Source: Pseudoroseicyclus aestuarii (lineage in GTDB: Bacteria; Pseudomonadota; Alphaproteobacteria; Rhodobacterales; Rhodobacteraceae). From it: a stretch of DNA of 64,000 nt. The notes below the pieces were generated by a model that saw only the letters and a program-made list of their open reading frames with translations, was not told where the DNA came from and did not search any database. Shown here one piece after another: positions 15,934 to 23,943 of this stretch (position 1 is the first letter of the stretch; the number at the start of each line of letters is the position of its first letter). The stretch spans positions 124,001 through 188,000 of the forward strand of contig NZ_QJTE01000002.1 of NCBI RefSeq assembly GCF_003217255.1. The letters run 5' to 3'. The position numbers were made by a program, and so were the translations under genes.

Positions 15934-17103
15934 TCAGGGCAGGGCCAGCAGGGCCTGTCGGTCCAGCGCAAAGCCAGAGGCGATCCAGGCCTCTTCCAAC
16001 TGCTTCAGACGCGCGCCCAGCGCCGCCCCCTGCCAGTCCGGCATCAGGTCCTTCGCGGCTATCGGGAATTCCGCCCCTGCCCCGGTCTTCGCCGCCTCCG
16101 CGGCCTCGCCCGGCAGTTCGCGCCCCTCCATCGCCGCGCGCACCGCCAGCGCGTCGAGGCCATCCGCGGCGCCCAGCCTGTAGCCCAGCGCCAAGGGGCT
16201 ATCGACGCCCGAGGCGCCCTCACGCAGCCGATCCAGCCGGGCAGCCTGCGCCTTCGACAGCCGCAGCATCGTCTCGGGCTCCTGCCCGCCGATCATCGCC
16301 AGCCGCCGGAGCGGATCGGGCGCACGCCCGACCGATTGTTCCACGTGAACCAGAACCGCCAGCGCACTGCCCCCGGCGCCGGGCAGGATCTGCCCCAGCG
16401 CCCCGCAGCGCGCCATGGAGGCCAGCGCCGGCGCCGGATCGGGCGCGGCCAGCAGCTTGAGCAATTCCGCCCCCACCCGCTCCTTCGAGAGGGCGGCAAG
16501 ATCCTCGACCGCCTCGGCGCAGGCGGCGAGGCCATCGACGTCGATGCCGCTGCCGGTATCGCCGTACCAGGCGTAGAACCGGAAGAAGCGCAGGATGCGC
16601 AGGTGATCTTCCGCGATGCGCGCGGCCGGATCGCCGATGAAGCGGACATGCCGCGCCTGAAGGTCGGGCAGGCCGCCAAGCGGGTCGTGGATCACCCCGT
16701 CCGATGCGGCATATAGCGCGTTCATCGTGAAATCGCGCCGCGCGGCATCCTGCGCGATGTCATCGGTGAAGGCGACGCGGGCCTTGCGGCCGAAGGTCTC
16801 GACATCGCGGCGGAAGGTCGTGACCTCCACCGGCTCGCCATGGGCGACGACGGTGACGGTGCCATGCGCGATGCCCGTAGGCACCGGCTTCAGCCCCGCA
16901 GCCTCGGCCAGGGCGACGACCTCTTCGGGGCGGGCGTCGGTGGTGAGGTCGAGGTCGCTGACCGGCGCGCCGATCAGCGCGTTGCGCACGCAGCCCCCAA
17001 CGAAGAAGGCCCGGTGTCCCGCCGCCTCCAGCATCCCCGTCACCGCCCGCGCGGGCGGCGCGGTCAGCCAGGGGGCGGTCAGTTGCGGCACCCCTAGCGG
17101 CAT
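15934..17103 (-). CDS. CCA tRNA nucleotidyltransferase / poly(A) polymerase family
   Basis: 389 aa from the ATG at 17103. The nucleotidyltransferase head has FFVGGCVRNALIG, the catalytic SDLDLTTDARPEEV with two Asp residues, and RRDFTMNALY. The RNA-binding signature DLQARHVRFIGDPAARIAEDHLRILRFFRF follows in two adjoining pieces. It adds or repairs the 3' CCA of tRNA. The start overlaps the stop of the Nudix gene by 10 bp, so I prefer it over longer in-frame starts, which would run inside that gene. The CCA end of the tRNA in this window is already genome-encoded, so a repair role is likely. Confidence 0.88.
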   Translation of the reverse strand: MPLGVPQLTAPWLTAPPARAVTGMLEAAGHRAFFVGGCVRNALIGAPVSDLDLTTDARPEEVVALAEAAGLKPVPTGIAHGTVTVVAHGEPVEVTTFRRDVETFGRKARVAFTDDIAQDAARRDFTMNALYAASDGVIHDPLGGLPDLQARHVRFIGDPAARIAEDHLRILRFFRFYAWYGDTGSGIDVDGLAACAEAVEDLAALSKERVGAELLKLLAAPDPAPALASMARCGALGQILPGAGGSALAVLVHVEQSVGRAPDPLRRLAMIGGQEPETMLRLSKAQAARLDRLREGASGVDSPLALGYRLGAADGLDALAVRAAMEGRELPGEAAEAAKTGAGAEFPIAAKDLMPDWQGAALGARLKQLEEAWIASGFALDRQALLALP

Positions 17104-17711
17104 CTGTCCATCCGCTCCGCCAGGCCCTTCAGCATGCGCGCCGTCGCGCCCCAGATGTAGTTCGGTCCCCATGGCACCACGACGTAGCGTCGCATCGCGC
17201 CCTGCCAACGGCGGCCGTCGATGCGGTAATTGGCGGGATCGGCCAGATGGGCCAGCGGCACGGTGAAGATCTCGGCCACCTCGCCCGGCTCGGGCCGCCC
17301 CTCGAAGGGGCCCTCCAGCAGCGCCAGAACGGGCGTGATGCGAAAGCCGGTGACGGTGACGTGCTGCGGCAGGGTGCCCAGCACCTGTGGCAGCCCCCGC
17401 GGCAGGCCGATCTCCTCTTCCGCCTCGCGCAGGGCGGCGGCGACGGGTCCCTCGTCCTCGGGTTCGACCTTGCCGCCCGGAAAGGCGATCTGCCCGGGAT
17501 GATGCTTGAGCAGCGGAGAGCGCTTGGTCAGGATCACCTCGGCCCGCCCGGCCTGCCGCACCACGGCGATCAGCACCCCGGCCTCGCGCGGGGGCCGCGG
17601 CGCAGCCTGCGCGGGCGCGGGGTTCAGCTCCCAGTCGGACGTGCCGCTACCGGGCGCATCGAGCGCCCGGCGCAGCCAGCCTTCGACAGGGTCCGGGGCG
17701 GTGTCAGTCAT
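17094..17711 (-). CDS. CoA pyrophosphatase (NudL-like Nudix hydrolase)
   Basis: 205 aa from the ATG at 17711. The Nudix box is complete: GGKVEPEDEGPVAAALREAEEEIG. The CoA-type signature upstream of it (LTKRSPLLKHHPGQIAFPGG) assigns it to the family that splits CoA into 3',5'-ADP and phosphopantetheine. The start overlaps the Hsp33 stop by 8 bp, and its end overlaps the CCA-enzyme start. The three genes hslO, this gene and the CCA enzyme form a coupled run. Confidence 0.87.
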   Translation of the reverse strand: MTDTAPDPVEGWLRRALDAPGSGTSDWELNPAPAQAAPRPPREAGVLIAVVRQAGRAEVILTKRSPLLKHHPGQIAFPGGKVEPEDEGPVAAALREAEEEIGLPRGLPQVLGTLPQHVTVTGFRITPVLALLEGPFEGRPEPGEVAEIFTVPLAHLADPANYRIDGRRWQGAMRRYVVVPWGPNYIWGATARMLKGLAERMDRCR

Positions 17712-18717
17712 TCCCGCCCGCGGCATCCGGGCCCTCGGTCGCCTCGAACCCGAGCGTCGCGGGATCGAACTCGTAATGGGCGCCGCAGAACTGGCAGTCG
17801 GCGGTGACGATCCCCTCGTCCGTGGTCATCGTGGCGATGTCCTTGGCCGAGTAGATCGACAGGCTCTGCCGCACCTTTTCCGCCGAGCAGGAGCAGCCGA
17901 AGGCCACCGGCTGCGCGTCGAAGACGCGCGGCGTCTCCTCGTGGAACAGCCGCACCAGCAGTTCGGTCGGGGTGACCGAGGGGCCGATCAGCTCGAGCGC
18001 GTCGACCGTGTCCAGCAGCATGTTGGCGCGGGTCCAGTTCTCGCCGTCCTCGCCCTCGAGGATGTCGTCCGAGGCCAGAAGCCCGTCCTCGCCCGATCCG
18101 CCCTCGCCGCCCTTCATCAGGGGACTGGCCTTGGGCATGTGCTGCAGCATCACGCCGCCGGCGCGCCAGCCCTCGGGCTGACCCGGCACCTGGCTGCGCC
18201 CGAAGCTGAGCGAGAAGCGTGTCGGCAGCTGCTCGGACTGGGCGAAATAGGTCTCGGCGCAGGAGGCGAGGCTGCCGCCGGCGATCGGCGTGATCCCCTG
18301 GTAGGGCGCCATGCCCTCGCCCTGGTCGATCAGGATCGCGAAGTAGCCCTTGCCGATCAGGTCGAAGGGATCGCCCTGGTCGCCCAGGCGGTCGGCGTCG
18401 TAGCTGGCCCAGGCGCGGATGCGCGCAGGCTCGCCCTCGGCGGTGGGGGCGTAGTAGTCGGTCGCGATCAGCCGCGCCGGCCCGTCGCCGCGCACCTGCA
18501 GCGACAGCTTCCAGCGCAGCTTCATGGTCTGGCCGATCAGCGCGGTCAGCAGCGTCATCTGCGCCACCAGCGACTCGATCTGGGCGGGATAGTGGTGCTG
18601 CTGCAGAACGCGGTCGATCACCCCGTCGAGGCGGGCGACGCGGCCACGGATGTCGGATCGGTCGAGCTGGAACGGCAGCACCGTGTCGTCCCAGGCAATG
18701 CGGGCGCCAAGGCTCAT
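17704..18717 (-). CDS. hslO: Redox-regulated chaperone Hsp33
   Basis: 337 aa. The C-terminal zinc switch is complete: CSC near the residue-270 region and CQFC about 30 residues on. The N-terminal HSP33 core shows AQMTLLTALIGQTMKL, GITPIAGG and YFAQSEQLPT. Upon oxidative stress the four Cys form disulfides, zinc is lost and the protein holds unfolded clients. A low-complexity insert (GGEGGSGEDGLLASDDILEG) sits in the middle. It is divergent from a small Nudix gene with 74 bp in between. Confidence 0.92.
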   Translation of the reverse strand: MSLGARIAWDDTVLPFQLDRSDIRGRVARLDGVIDRVLQQHHYPAQIESLVAQMTLLTALIGQTMKLRWKLSLQVRGDGPARLIATDYYAPTAEGEPARIRAWASYDADRLGDQGDPFDLIGKGYFAILIDQGEGMAPYQGITPIAGGSLASCAETYFAQSEQLPTRFSLSFGRSQVPGQPEGWRAGGVMLQHMPKASPLMKGGEGGSGEDGLLASDDILEGEDGENWTRANMLLDTVDALELIGPSVTPTELLVRLFHEETPRVFDAQPVAFGCSCSAEKVRQSLSIYSAKDIATMTTDEGIVTADCQFCGAHYEFDPATLGFEATEGPDAAGGND

Positions 18718-18791
18718 GGGCTTTCCTTGCGGGTCGGGGATGTGGTTTACTGGCGCGATGTAGGGACTGAACGGCAGGGGGAAAAGGGGGC

Positions 18792-19241
18792 ATGATCAGG
18801 CGCTACGGTGAGACGCCCCGCCCGGGGCAGGTCTATCGCCGCCGTCCGGGGGTCTATGCGATCCTGCCGATGCGGGGCGGGCTGCTGCTGACGGCGCAGA
18901 TGCCGGGGCCGGATCTGCAGCTGCCCGGCGGTGGTATCGACCCGGGCGAAAGCCCGCTGCGCGCCCTGCACCGCGAGGTGATGGAAGAAACCGGCTGGCG
19001 CATCGCGGCGCCGCGCCGGCTGGGCGCCTTTCGCCGCTATGTCTGGATGCCGGAATACGGTCTCTGTGCGGAAAAGCTGTGCCACGTCTACCTCGCCCGG
19101 CCCGTTCGCGCGCATGGCCTGCCGACCGAGGCGGGGCATGTGCCCTTCGTCGCGCCGCTCGAGCTGGCGGCCGAGATGCTGGGCAATGCCGGCGACAGGG
19201 CCTTCGTCGCCGCCTTCGCCCGGCAGTCCGCGTCCCGCTAG
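18792..19241 (+). CDS. Nudix hydrolase (NTP pyrophosphohydrolase type)
   Basis: 149 aa. The Nudix box starts GGGIDPGESPLRALHREVME and continues ETGW, matching the consensus fully. The substrate is likely a modified or damaged nucleotide, but nothing in the sequence identifies it. The ATG at 18792 follows an AGGGGG stretch. The C-terminus overlaps the end of the FliJ-like gene by 4 bp (converging). Confidence 0.82.
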   Translation: MIRRYGETPRPGQVYRRRPGVYAILPMRGGLLLTAQMPGPDLQLPGGGIDPGESPLRALHREVMEETGWRIAAPRRLGAFRRYVWMPEYGLCAEKLCHVYLARPVRAHGLPTEAGHVPFVAPLELAAEMLGNAGDRAFVAAFARQSASR

Positions 19242-19663
19242 CCTGCGGCGCGGGTCCAGCGGATCAGCGCCAGTTCCTCGGCCTCGGCATCTTCCTTGCG
19301 GGCGCGCTCCTGCGCCTCGGCCCGCTGGGCCGAGAGGCGCGCCATCTCGTAGGTCTTGACCTGGCGAAACCCCTCGCGCACGCCGTCTTCCAGCCCCTCG
19401 GCCTCGGCCTCGGCGCGGGTGGCCGCGGCCTCCAGCGCGGCGACCTCGGCCCGCACGGCGCGCATGTAACCGGGCAGATAGGCGGCCGTCTCGAGGTGCA
19501 GGTCCTGCGTCTCCTCCTGCATCCGCGCGACCAGCGCCGCCCCGCCGCGCCGCTTTTCGGCGGCCTCGGCGCGCAGGGCCGCAAGGCGGCGCGCCTCGCC
19601 CTCCATCTCCTGCCGGGCCAGCCGCTCAAGCAGGCTCAGCGCGCGCTGACGGGATCGGGCCAT
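19238..19663 (-). CDS. FliJ-like coiled-coil protein
   Basis: 141 aa, almost entirely alpha-helical and charged (E/A/R-rich heptads from residue 5 to 130), with no signal peptide. Size and composition fit FliJ, the flagellar export chaperone escort that docks on the FliI ATPase, but no residue-level signature proves it. It is the last gene of a motA-led operon: its ATG overlaps the stop of the small secreted protein (TGATG). No fliI or fliH is adjacent, which is unusual for fliJ. Confidence 0.5.
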   Translation of the reverse strand: MARSRQRALSLLERLARQEMEGEARRLAALRAEAAEKRRGGAALVARMQEETQDLHLETAAYLPGYMRAVRAEVAALEAAATRAEAEAEGLEDGVREGFRQVKTYEMARLSAQRAEAQERARKEDAEAEELALIRWTRAAG

Positions 19664-19908
19664 CAGCGCGCCGGGGCCTGCGGCAGGGCAGGCGCCTCTG
19701 TGGGCTCCGGCACCGCCCCCTCGTCAAGCGCGAGCAGCCGCGCGCGCATCTGGACGAGGATCGCCTCCGGCAGCGGATGGGCCGCCTCGGGCGGCGTCAC
19801 GGGGCTGGGCCGCGGGCCCGGCGCGGCGGCCCCCGCCGCCTGAGGGCCCGCCAAGGCCGGGCCGCCTGCCAGACCCGCGATCAGGCCCGCCGCGGCCAGC
19901 GCCCTCAT
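19663..19908 (-). CDS. Small exported Pro/Ala-rich protein, unknown
   Basis: 81 aa. The first about 20 residues form a signal peptide (ALAAAGLIAGLAGGPALAG). The mature part is Pro/Ala-rich with one helical stretch (LPEAILVQMRARLLALDE). Start and stop overlap motA (ATGA) and the FliJ-like gene (TGATG), so translation is coupled and the gene is probably real. Function is not recognised; a periplasmic accessory role in motility is a guess from position only. Confidence 0.6.
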   Translation of the reverse strand: MRALAAAGLIAGLAGGPALAGPQAAGAAAPGPRPSPVTPPEAAHPLPEAILVQMRARLLALDEGAVPEPTEAPALPQAPAR

Positions 19909-20771
19909 GGTGCCGGAAGCGCCTTTTGCGCGGCCTCGACGGTGTAGAAGTCCGGCTGCTTCGCCGACGGGATGCTGCCGCGCCCGATCTCGACGCAGAT
20001 GTTCGGCGGGTGGTTCGCCACGACGGCGACGAAGATGTCGCGGATGATCATGTAGAAGGCGCCTTCCTCCTCCTCGATCTGGCGCAGGCGCATGCTGATC
20101 GGCTGCACCAGGCAATAGGCGAGGAAGACGCCGAGGAAGGTGCCGACAAGGGCGCCGCCGATCATCGCGCCAAGGATCTCGGGCGGCTGGTCGATCGAGG
20201 ACATGGTCTTGATCACCCCCAGCACCGCGGCGACGATGCCCAGCGCGGGAAGACCGTCGGCCATGATCTGGATCGCCGAGGCGGTGGCGAGCCTTTCCTT
20301 GTGATGCTTCTTGATCTTGCGATTCAGCACGTCCTCGGTCGCGAAGGGATCGTCAAAGCTCATGGAGAGCATGCGGAAGCTGTCGGTAATCAGCTCCAGC
20401 GCGAAGGAATCGGCCATGATCCTTGGGTAGCGGGCGAAGATCTCGCTGGTCTGCGGATGCTCGACATGCTCGTCCAGCGCCAGGATGCCCTTGACCTTGT
20501 AGAGGCGCGCCAGCTCGAACATCAGGTTCAGAAGCTCGGTGTAATCCTCCGCCTTCCAGCGCGGCCCCTTCAGGACCTTGAAGAGACCGGCGACGGATCC
20601 GCGCAGGATGCCGAAGGAATTGGCGATGACGAAGGCGCCCAGCGCCGCGCCGACGATCATCATCCCCTCGAAGGGCAGCGCGTGCAGGACGATGTCCAGC
20701 TTGCCGCCAGAAAGAATGAAGCCGCCGAAGACCAGCCCGAAGGCCAGGGCGATCCCGAGGACCAGGGTCAT
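19905..20771 (-). CDS. motA: Flagellar stator protein MotA
   Basis: 288 aa, typical length. Four membrane helices are visible: residues about 2-22, 33-55, 170-192 and 203-225. The cytoplasmic loop carries the charged motif around MADSFALELITDSFRMLSM and DDVLN-type segments; the signature ADGLPALGIVAAVLGVIK and GGALVGTFLGVFLAYCLVQP are present. With MotB it forms the proton channel that drives rotation. Unlike in many bacteria, motB is not adjacent: it lies 2 kb away on the other strand. Regulation is probably from the 123-bp divergent region with the unknown gene at 20895. Confidence 0.95.
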   Translation of the reverse strand: MTLVLGIALAFGLVFGGFILSGGKLDIVLHALPFEGMMIVGAALGAFVIANSFGILRGSVAGLFKVLKGPRWKAEDYTELLNLMFELARLYKVKGILALDEHVEHPQTSEIFARYPRIMADSFALELITDSFRMLSMSFDDPFATEDVLNRKIKKHHKERLATASAIQIMADGLPALGIVAAVLGVIKTMSSIDQPPEILGAMIGGALVGTFLGVFLAYCLVQPISMRLRQIEEEEGAFYMIIRDIFVAVVANHPPNICVEIGRGSIPSAKQPDFYTVEAAQKALPAP

Positions 20772-20820
20772 GTTTACCGTTCCAAATACACAATGCTCTG
20801 ACAGCAGTATTCTTGCAGCA

Positions 20821-20852
20821 TTGACGATATACCATGTAAAGACAAGTATAGT
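20821..20852 (+). promoter_or_regulatory. Promoter-like element TTGACG-N20-TATAGT
   Basis: TTGACG (20821-20826) and TATAGT (20847-20852) are 20 bp apart, and the second hexamer is preceded by CAAG. The same arrangement occurs before flgI (TTGACC 37224-37229, TATAGG 37250-37255, also preceded by CAAG). It faces the unknown gene at 20895; motA reads away from the same region. Confidence 0.4.
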
Positions 20853-20894
20853 TTACGGCGAGATTGGCATCTCGTCTGCGCCGATGAGGGACCC

Positions 20895-21875
20895 ATGACC
20901 GAGACCGCGGACCGCCTGGCCTTTTTCCTGGACGAAACGGATCTGCGCGGGCTTCACCCGGGCTGGCCGCAGGGGGTCAAGCTCGTCCTCTGCGTCGAAG
21001 AGGCCGCGTCGCAGGCGGCGCCTGCCTTCGTGCTGTACCACGAGGACGAGGTCGAGCAGGTGCTGCGCCGCGTCTCCGATGTGCTGGACCGGCCCGCGGG
21101 CAGCTTCGCCGTCGTGCCCGAGGTCGAGGGCCATCCGACCCGCCGCGTCCTCTATTCCGAAGAGCAGCAGCTTCTGGCGCATCTCGCGGCGAACGACCGG
21201 CTGGGCGAGTTGGCGCAGGACTACCTCATCAACTACCGCTTCGCGCTGGAAGAGGGGCTGGACCCAGCCCAGGTGACGCTGGCGCCGCAAAGGCCGGTCC
21301 CGACCGACCGCGCCGATCCTCGGCCCGCGGAAAGGCCCGAGCCCCCCGCACCGGAGCCGGAGGTCGAAAGCGCATGGGCCCCGCTGGGCGCGCGGGACGG
21401 CGAGGTGCTGTACCTCGAGGGCCGACTGACCCGCGATGGCGACACGGTGCTGCTGGCGATCGGGCCGGTGACGGCGCAGACACCGATCGTCTGGACCCAG
21501 TCCCTCGCCTTCCGGGAGGATTTCCGCAGCTTCCTGCTGCCGCCGGACCTCGCCCGCGGGGCAGAGGCGCAGTGGATCGGCTTTCCGGCAGACCGCCTGC
21601 CCCCCGCCATGGCGGCCCTGCTCGAGCGCGGCTGTGCTGCGCGGCTGACGCTTTCGGGCCGCGGGCTGCTGGTCGCGCCCGACCTGCCCTCGGGCAGCCA
21701 GGCACCCGCCCCGGCCCTTCCCGCGCCCGCCACGCCCAAACCGGCATCCAAACGCCCTCGCTGGGCCGGCCTCGCCGCCGCCTGCGTGCTGGCCGGCGTC
21801 GCCGGGATGGCGACACGCCTTCCCGCCGCCGATGTGACGCAGGCCCCGGCACCGACGCCCGTCGCGGCGGAGTGA
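20895..21875 (+). CDS. Unknown flagellar-locus protein with C-terminal membrane anchor
   Basis: 326 aa, not recognised. The N-terminal about 130 residues look like a globular acidic domain. A Pro/Glu-rich linker (residues about 137-157) follows, then a beta-rich segment (VLYLEGRLTRDGDTVLLAIG). A single hydrophobic helix near residues 287-305 (WAGLAAACVLAGVAGMA) is followed by only about 20 residues. There is no N-terminal signal, so the bulk should face the cytoplasm. It is divergent from motA. It could be a membrane-tethered motility or signalling factor; no function is claimed. Confidence 0.7.
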   Translation: MTETADRLAFFLDETDLRGLHPGWPQGVKLVLCVEEAASQAAPAFVLYHEDEVEQVLRRVSDVLDRPAGSFAVVPEVEGHPTRRVLYSEEQQLLAHLAANDRLGELAQDYLINYRFALEEGLDPAQVTLAPQRPVPTDRADPRPAERPEPPAPEPEVESAWAPLGARDGEVLYLEGRLTRDGDTVLLAIGPVTAQTPIVWTQSLAFREDFRSFLLPPDLARGAEAQWIGFPADRLPPAMAALLERGCAARLTLSGRGLLVAPDLPSGSQAPAPALPAPATPKPASKRPRWAGLAAACVLAGVAGMATRLPAADVTQAPAPTPVAAE

Positions 21876-21912
21876 TGGCGGGCGAGGATTGGCAAGGAAC
21901 AATCCTCTATTC

Positions 21913-21941
21913 TTCAGAGTTTGTTAACCAATCTGTATAAT
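21913..21941 (+). promoter_or_regulatory. Promoter with perfect TATAAT, upstream of mucR
   Basis: TTCAGA (21913-21918) and TATAAT (21936-21941) lie 17 bp apart. A perfect -10 box stands out in this GC-rich genome. Predicted start is about 21948, some 360 bp before mucR. Confidence 0.45.
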
Positions 21942-21947
21942 ATTACT

Positions 21948-21966
21948 TGTCAGTTCATGTCTGACA
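21948..21966. promoter_or_regulatory. Inverted repeat TGTCAG-N7-CTGACA at a predicted start site
   Basis: A perfect 6-bp repeat with a 7-bp spacer beginning at the predicted transcription start of the TATAAT promoter. It could be an operator, for instance for MucR autoregulation, or the base of a transcript hairpin. The bound factor is unknown. Confidence 0.4.
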
Positions 21967-22305
21967 GCTTTGACCGACCCATCATGCCCGCCTCTGCCGC
22001 CCCAATCCCAGCGAGACTTCGCCAAGGCCATGGCCTGATTCCCATGGCTGGCGGCGTCATCTTGGACGGCGGCCGCCTGTGGCGCGATGCCATCGCCGCT
22101 GACGAGGACGGCCTGACCAAGGGATCGGATACCGGTCGAAGCATATCGGCTCAGAAAGAGCCTTCTGTTCGGGTGCACAGGGCAGGGCCGAGGCCATCAA
22201 TCCTTGACGACCAAGGACCCTGTCGACATTGTGGCAATTTCTTGACATAGATAATCAGACGTTTACTCAGTGCATTCAATTCTTAGCCAAAGCCGGGGAT
22301 GGTCC

Positions 22306-22761
22306 ATGACCAATACGGATCGCGATACGGATATCATTGCTGAAATCGTTGCCGCCTATGCGGCGCGCCCCGATGTCGGGCCCGACGAGATCGTCGAACT
22401 GCTGTCCAAGCTGCGCCAAGAGGTCGGCGGCAAGCCGGTCGAGGCCGCCCCTGCCCCCGCGCCCGCCGCGCAGAAGCCGGTCCCGGCCATGCCGATCGAG
22501 CGCGCGGTGACCGAGGATCGCATCTACTGCCTGTGCTGCGGCAAGGGCTTCAAGATGCTCAAGCGCCACCTCGGCTCCGAGCACGGGCTGACCGAGGCTG
22601 CCTACCGCCAGATGTTCGACCTTCCCGACGACATGCCGCTGGTCGCCCCCAGCTACAGTCGCAGGAAGGCCGATTACGCCAAGCAGGCCGGCTTCGGCAA
22701 ATATGACCGCGCCGCCCAGCAGGCCGAGGCGCAGCGCGTCCCCGGCGAGAACATGGCCTAG
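22306..22761 (+). CDS. mucR: MucR/Ros family transcriptional regulator
   Basis: 151 aa from the ATG at 22306 (GGGGA site upstream). The prokaryotic zinc finger is complete: Cys75, Cys78, His88 and His93 in YCLCCGKGFKMLKRHLGSEH, followed by the family's GLTEAAYRQMFDLPDDMPLVAPSYS region read in two parts. MucR/Ros proteins bind AT-rich DNA and silence or regulate exopolysaccharide, motility and cell-cycle genes. Placement between flagellar genes suggests it controls them, and the AT-rich region upstream fits autoregulation. Confidence 0.9.
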   Translation: MTNTDRDTDIIAEIVAAYAARPDVGPDEIVELLSKLRQEVGGKPVEAAPAPAPAAQKPVPAMPIERAVTEDRIYCLCCGKGFKMLKRHLGSEHGLTEAAYRQMFDLPDDMPLVAPSYSRRKADYAKQAGFGKYDRAAQQAEAQRVPGENMA

Positions 22762-22771
22762 GCCGCAGCGC

Positions 22772-22787
22772 TTAACACTTTGGTAAC
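22772..22787 (+). promoter_or_regulatory. CtrA-like site upstream of motB
   Basis: TTAA-CACTTTG-GTAAC matches the CtrA consensus TTAA-N7-TTAAC with one mismatch. It lies 36 bp before the motB start. A site with the same TTAA-N7-GTAAC form stands before the flagellar sigma gene (24699-24714). Confidence 0.45.
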
Positions 22788-22822
22788 CCTCGGCTGCCAC
22801 TTCGGCTCCGAAGGGGATCGCG

Positions 22823-23764
22823 ATGCAACGCAACAGGCCGATCATCATCCGCCGCACCGAAGAGGACGGCCACGAGCATCACCATCATGGCGGTGGCTGG
22901 AAGGTGGCCTACGCCGACTTCATGACGGCGATGATGGCCTTCTTCCTGATCATGTGGATCATCACCGCCTCGGACGAGAAGCAGCTGCACAGCCTCGCGG
23001 AATACTTCACGCCGAGCATCGTCTTCGCCGATGGCGCGGGCAGCGGCCTGCTGCCCGACGAGGCCGCGGAAGCGGAGGATAAGGCCCCCGCCGATGCGGA
23101 AGGCCGCGAGGGGCAGCCGCTCTCGCCGAGCTTCGGCGCGGAAAGCCCGCTCCGGGTCTTCGACAGCCGCCTGCGCGAGCAGCCGGCGACCCCGCAGGAG
23201 GAGGCGGCGGAGCAGCCCGCGGGGACGGAAGACGGCCAGGAGCAGGCGGCAGAGCGCCAGGAGCGGCTGACCGAGATCGCCAGAGACATCTTCGAGGCCG
23301 TCGCGGCCCAGCCCCGCCTCGCGGATCTCGCCCAGAACTTGCGCTTCGCGGTGACCGAAGAGGGCCTTCAGATCGAAGTCGTCGACGATGCCGGGCGGTC
23401 GATGTTCCCCTCCGGCAGCGCGGTGATGGAGGCGACGACGCGCGCGCTCCTCTCCGAGATCGGCGCGGCGATCAGGGCGCTCCCCTATCCGATCGAGGTC
23501 ACGGGCCATACCGACGCCGTCCCCTTCAGCGGGGGATCGCGGCGGGACAACTGGGCTCTTTCGGCCGATCGGGCCAATGCCACCCGGCAGGCGCTGACCA
23601 GAGCGGGGGTTGATTCGGGCCGATTCGGCCGAATCAGCGGCCTTGCCGCGACGCAACCTCTGGATCCAGTACGCCCCGAGGCGCCCGAGAACCGGCGCAT
23701 CGGCATCCTGCTTCGGGATGGCACGAAAGATGCTGTCGCGCAGGGCGCGCCGGAGGCACGCTGA
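22823..23764 (+). CDS. motB: Flagellar stator protein MotB
   Basis: 313 aa. A short basic, His-rich cytoplasmic tail (residues 1-25) precedes the membrane helix YADFMTAMMAFFLIMWII, in which Asp32 is the proton-accepting residue. A Glu/Ala-rich periplasmic linker (about 75-155) leads into the OmpA-like peptidoglycan-binding domain: IEVTGHTDAVPFSGG and NWALSADRANATRQAL. It anchors the stator to the wall. The His cluster (HEHHHHGGG) at residues 17-25 is curious but common in alphaproteobacterial MotB from recall. Confidence 0.94.
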   Translation: MQRNRPIIIRRTEEDGHEHHHHGGGWKVAYADFMTAMMAFFLIMWIITASDEKQLHSLAEYFTPSIVFADGAGSGLLPDEAAEAEDKAPADAEGREGQPLSPSFGAESPLRVFDSRLREQPATPQEEAAEQPAGTEDGQEQAAERQERLTEIARDIFEAVAAQPRLADLAQNLRFAVTEEGLQIEVVDDAGRSMFPSGSAVMEATTRALLSEIGAAIRALPYPIEVTGHTDAVPFSGGSRRDNWALSADRANATRQALTRAGVDSGRFGRISGLAATQPLDPVRPEAPENRRIGILLRDGTKDAVAQGAPEAR

Positions 23765-23943
23765 CCCGCAAGGCGAAGCGGATTGTCACAACATCCGGTT
23801 GCAGCCCCCCGGCCTGTTGCCTTTCCGCGTCATGGGTCGATCCGCGACATAATAGATGCCATCGCCAGGTTTGCCCGTGCAATTGTTTTGCGTACAGTTC
23901 TTTTCACAGCAGGTAAAAACCGTAGCCGAAGGTTACATCGACC

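Larger units (their letters stand above)
21876..22305. other. 430-bp AT-enriched leader region upstream of mucR
   Basis: No gene I can support. The region is noticeably AT-richer at both ends than its neighbours. It contains a promoter (21913-21941), an inverted repeat at its predicted start site (21948-21966), a small hairpin TCCTTG-N5-CAAGGA (22201-22217) flanked by ACAGGG/CCCTGT, and a TTGACA at 22242-22247. It may encode a long mucR 5' leader or a small RNA. A 109-codon frame (21921-22250) lacks a ribosome site and normal codon use and is not called. Confidence 0.45.

Noticed and set aside
21921-22250. 109-codon frame in the mucR leader
   Set aside because: No ribosome site, atypical amino-acid use, begins in the promoter TATAAT region; treated as non-coding.
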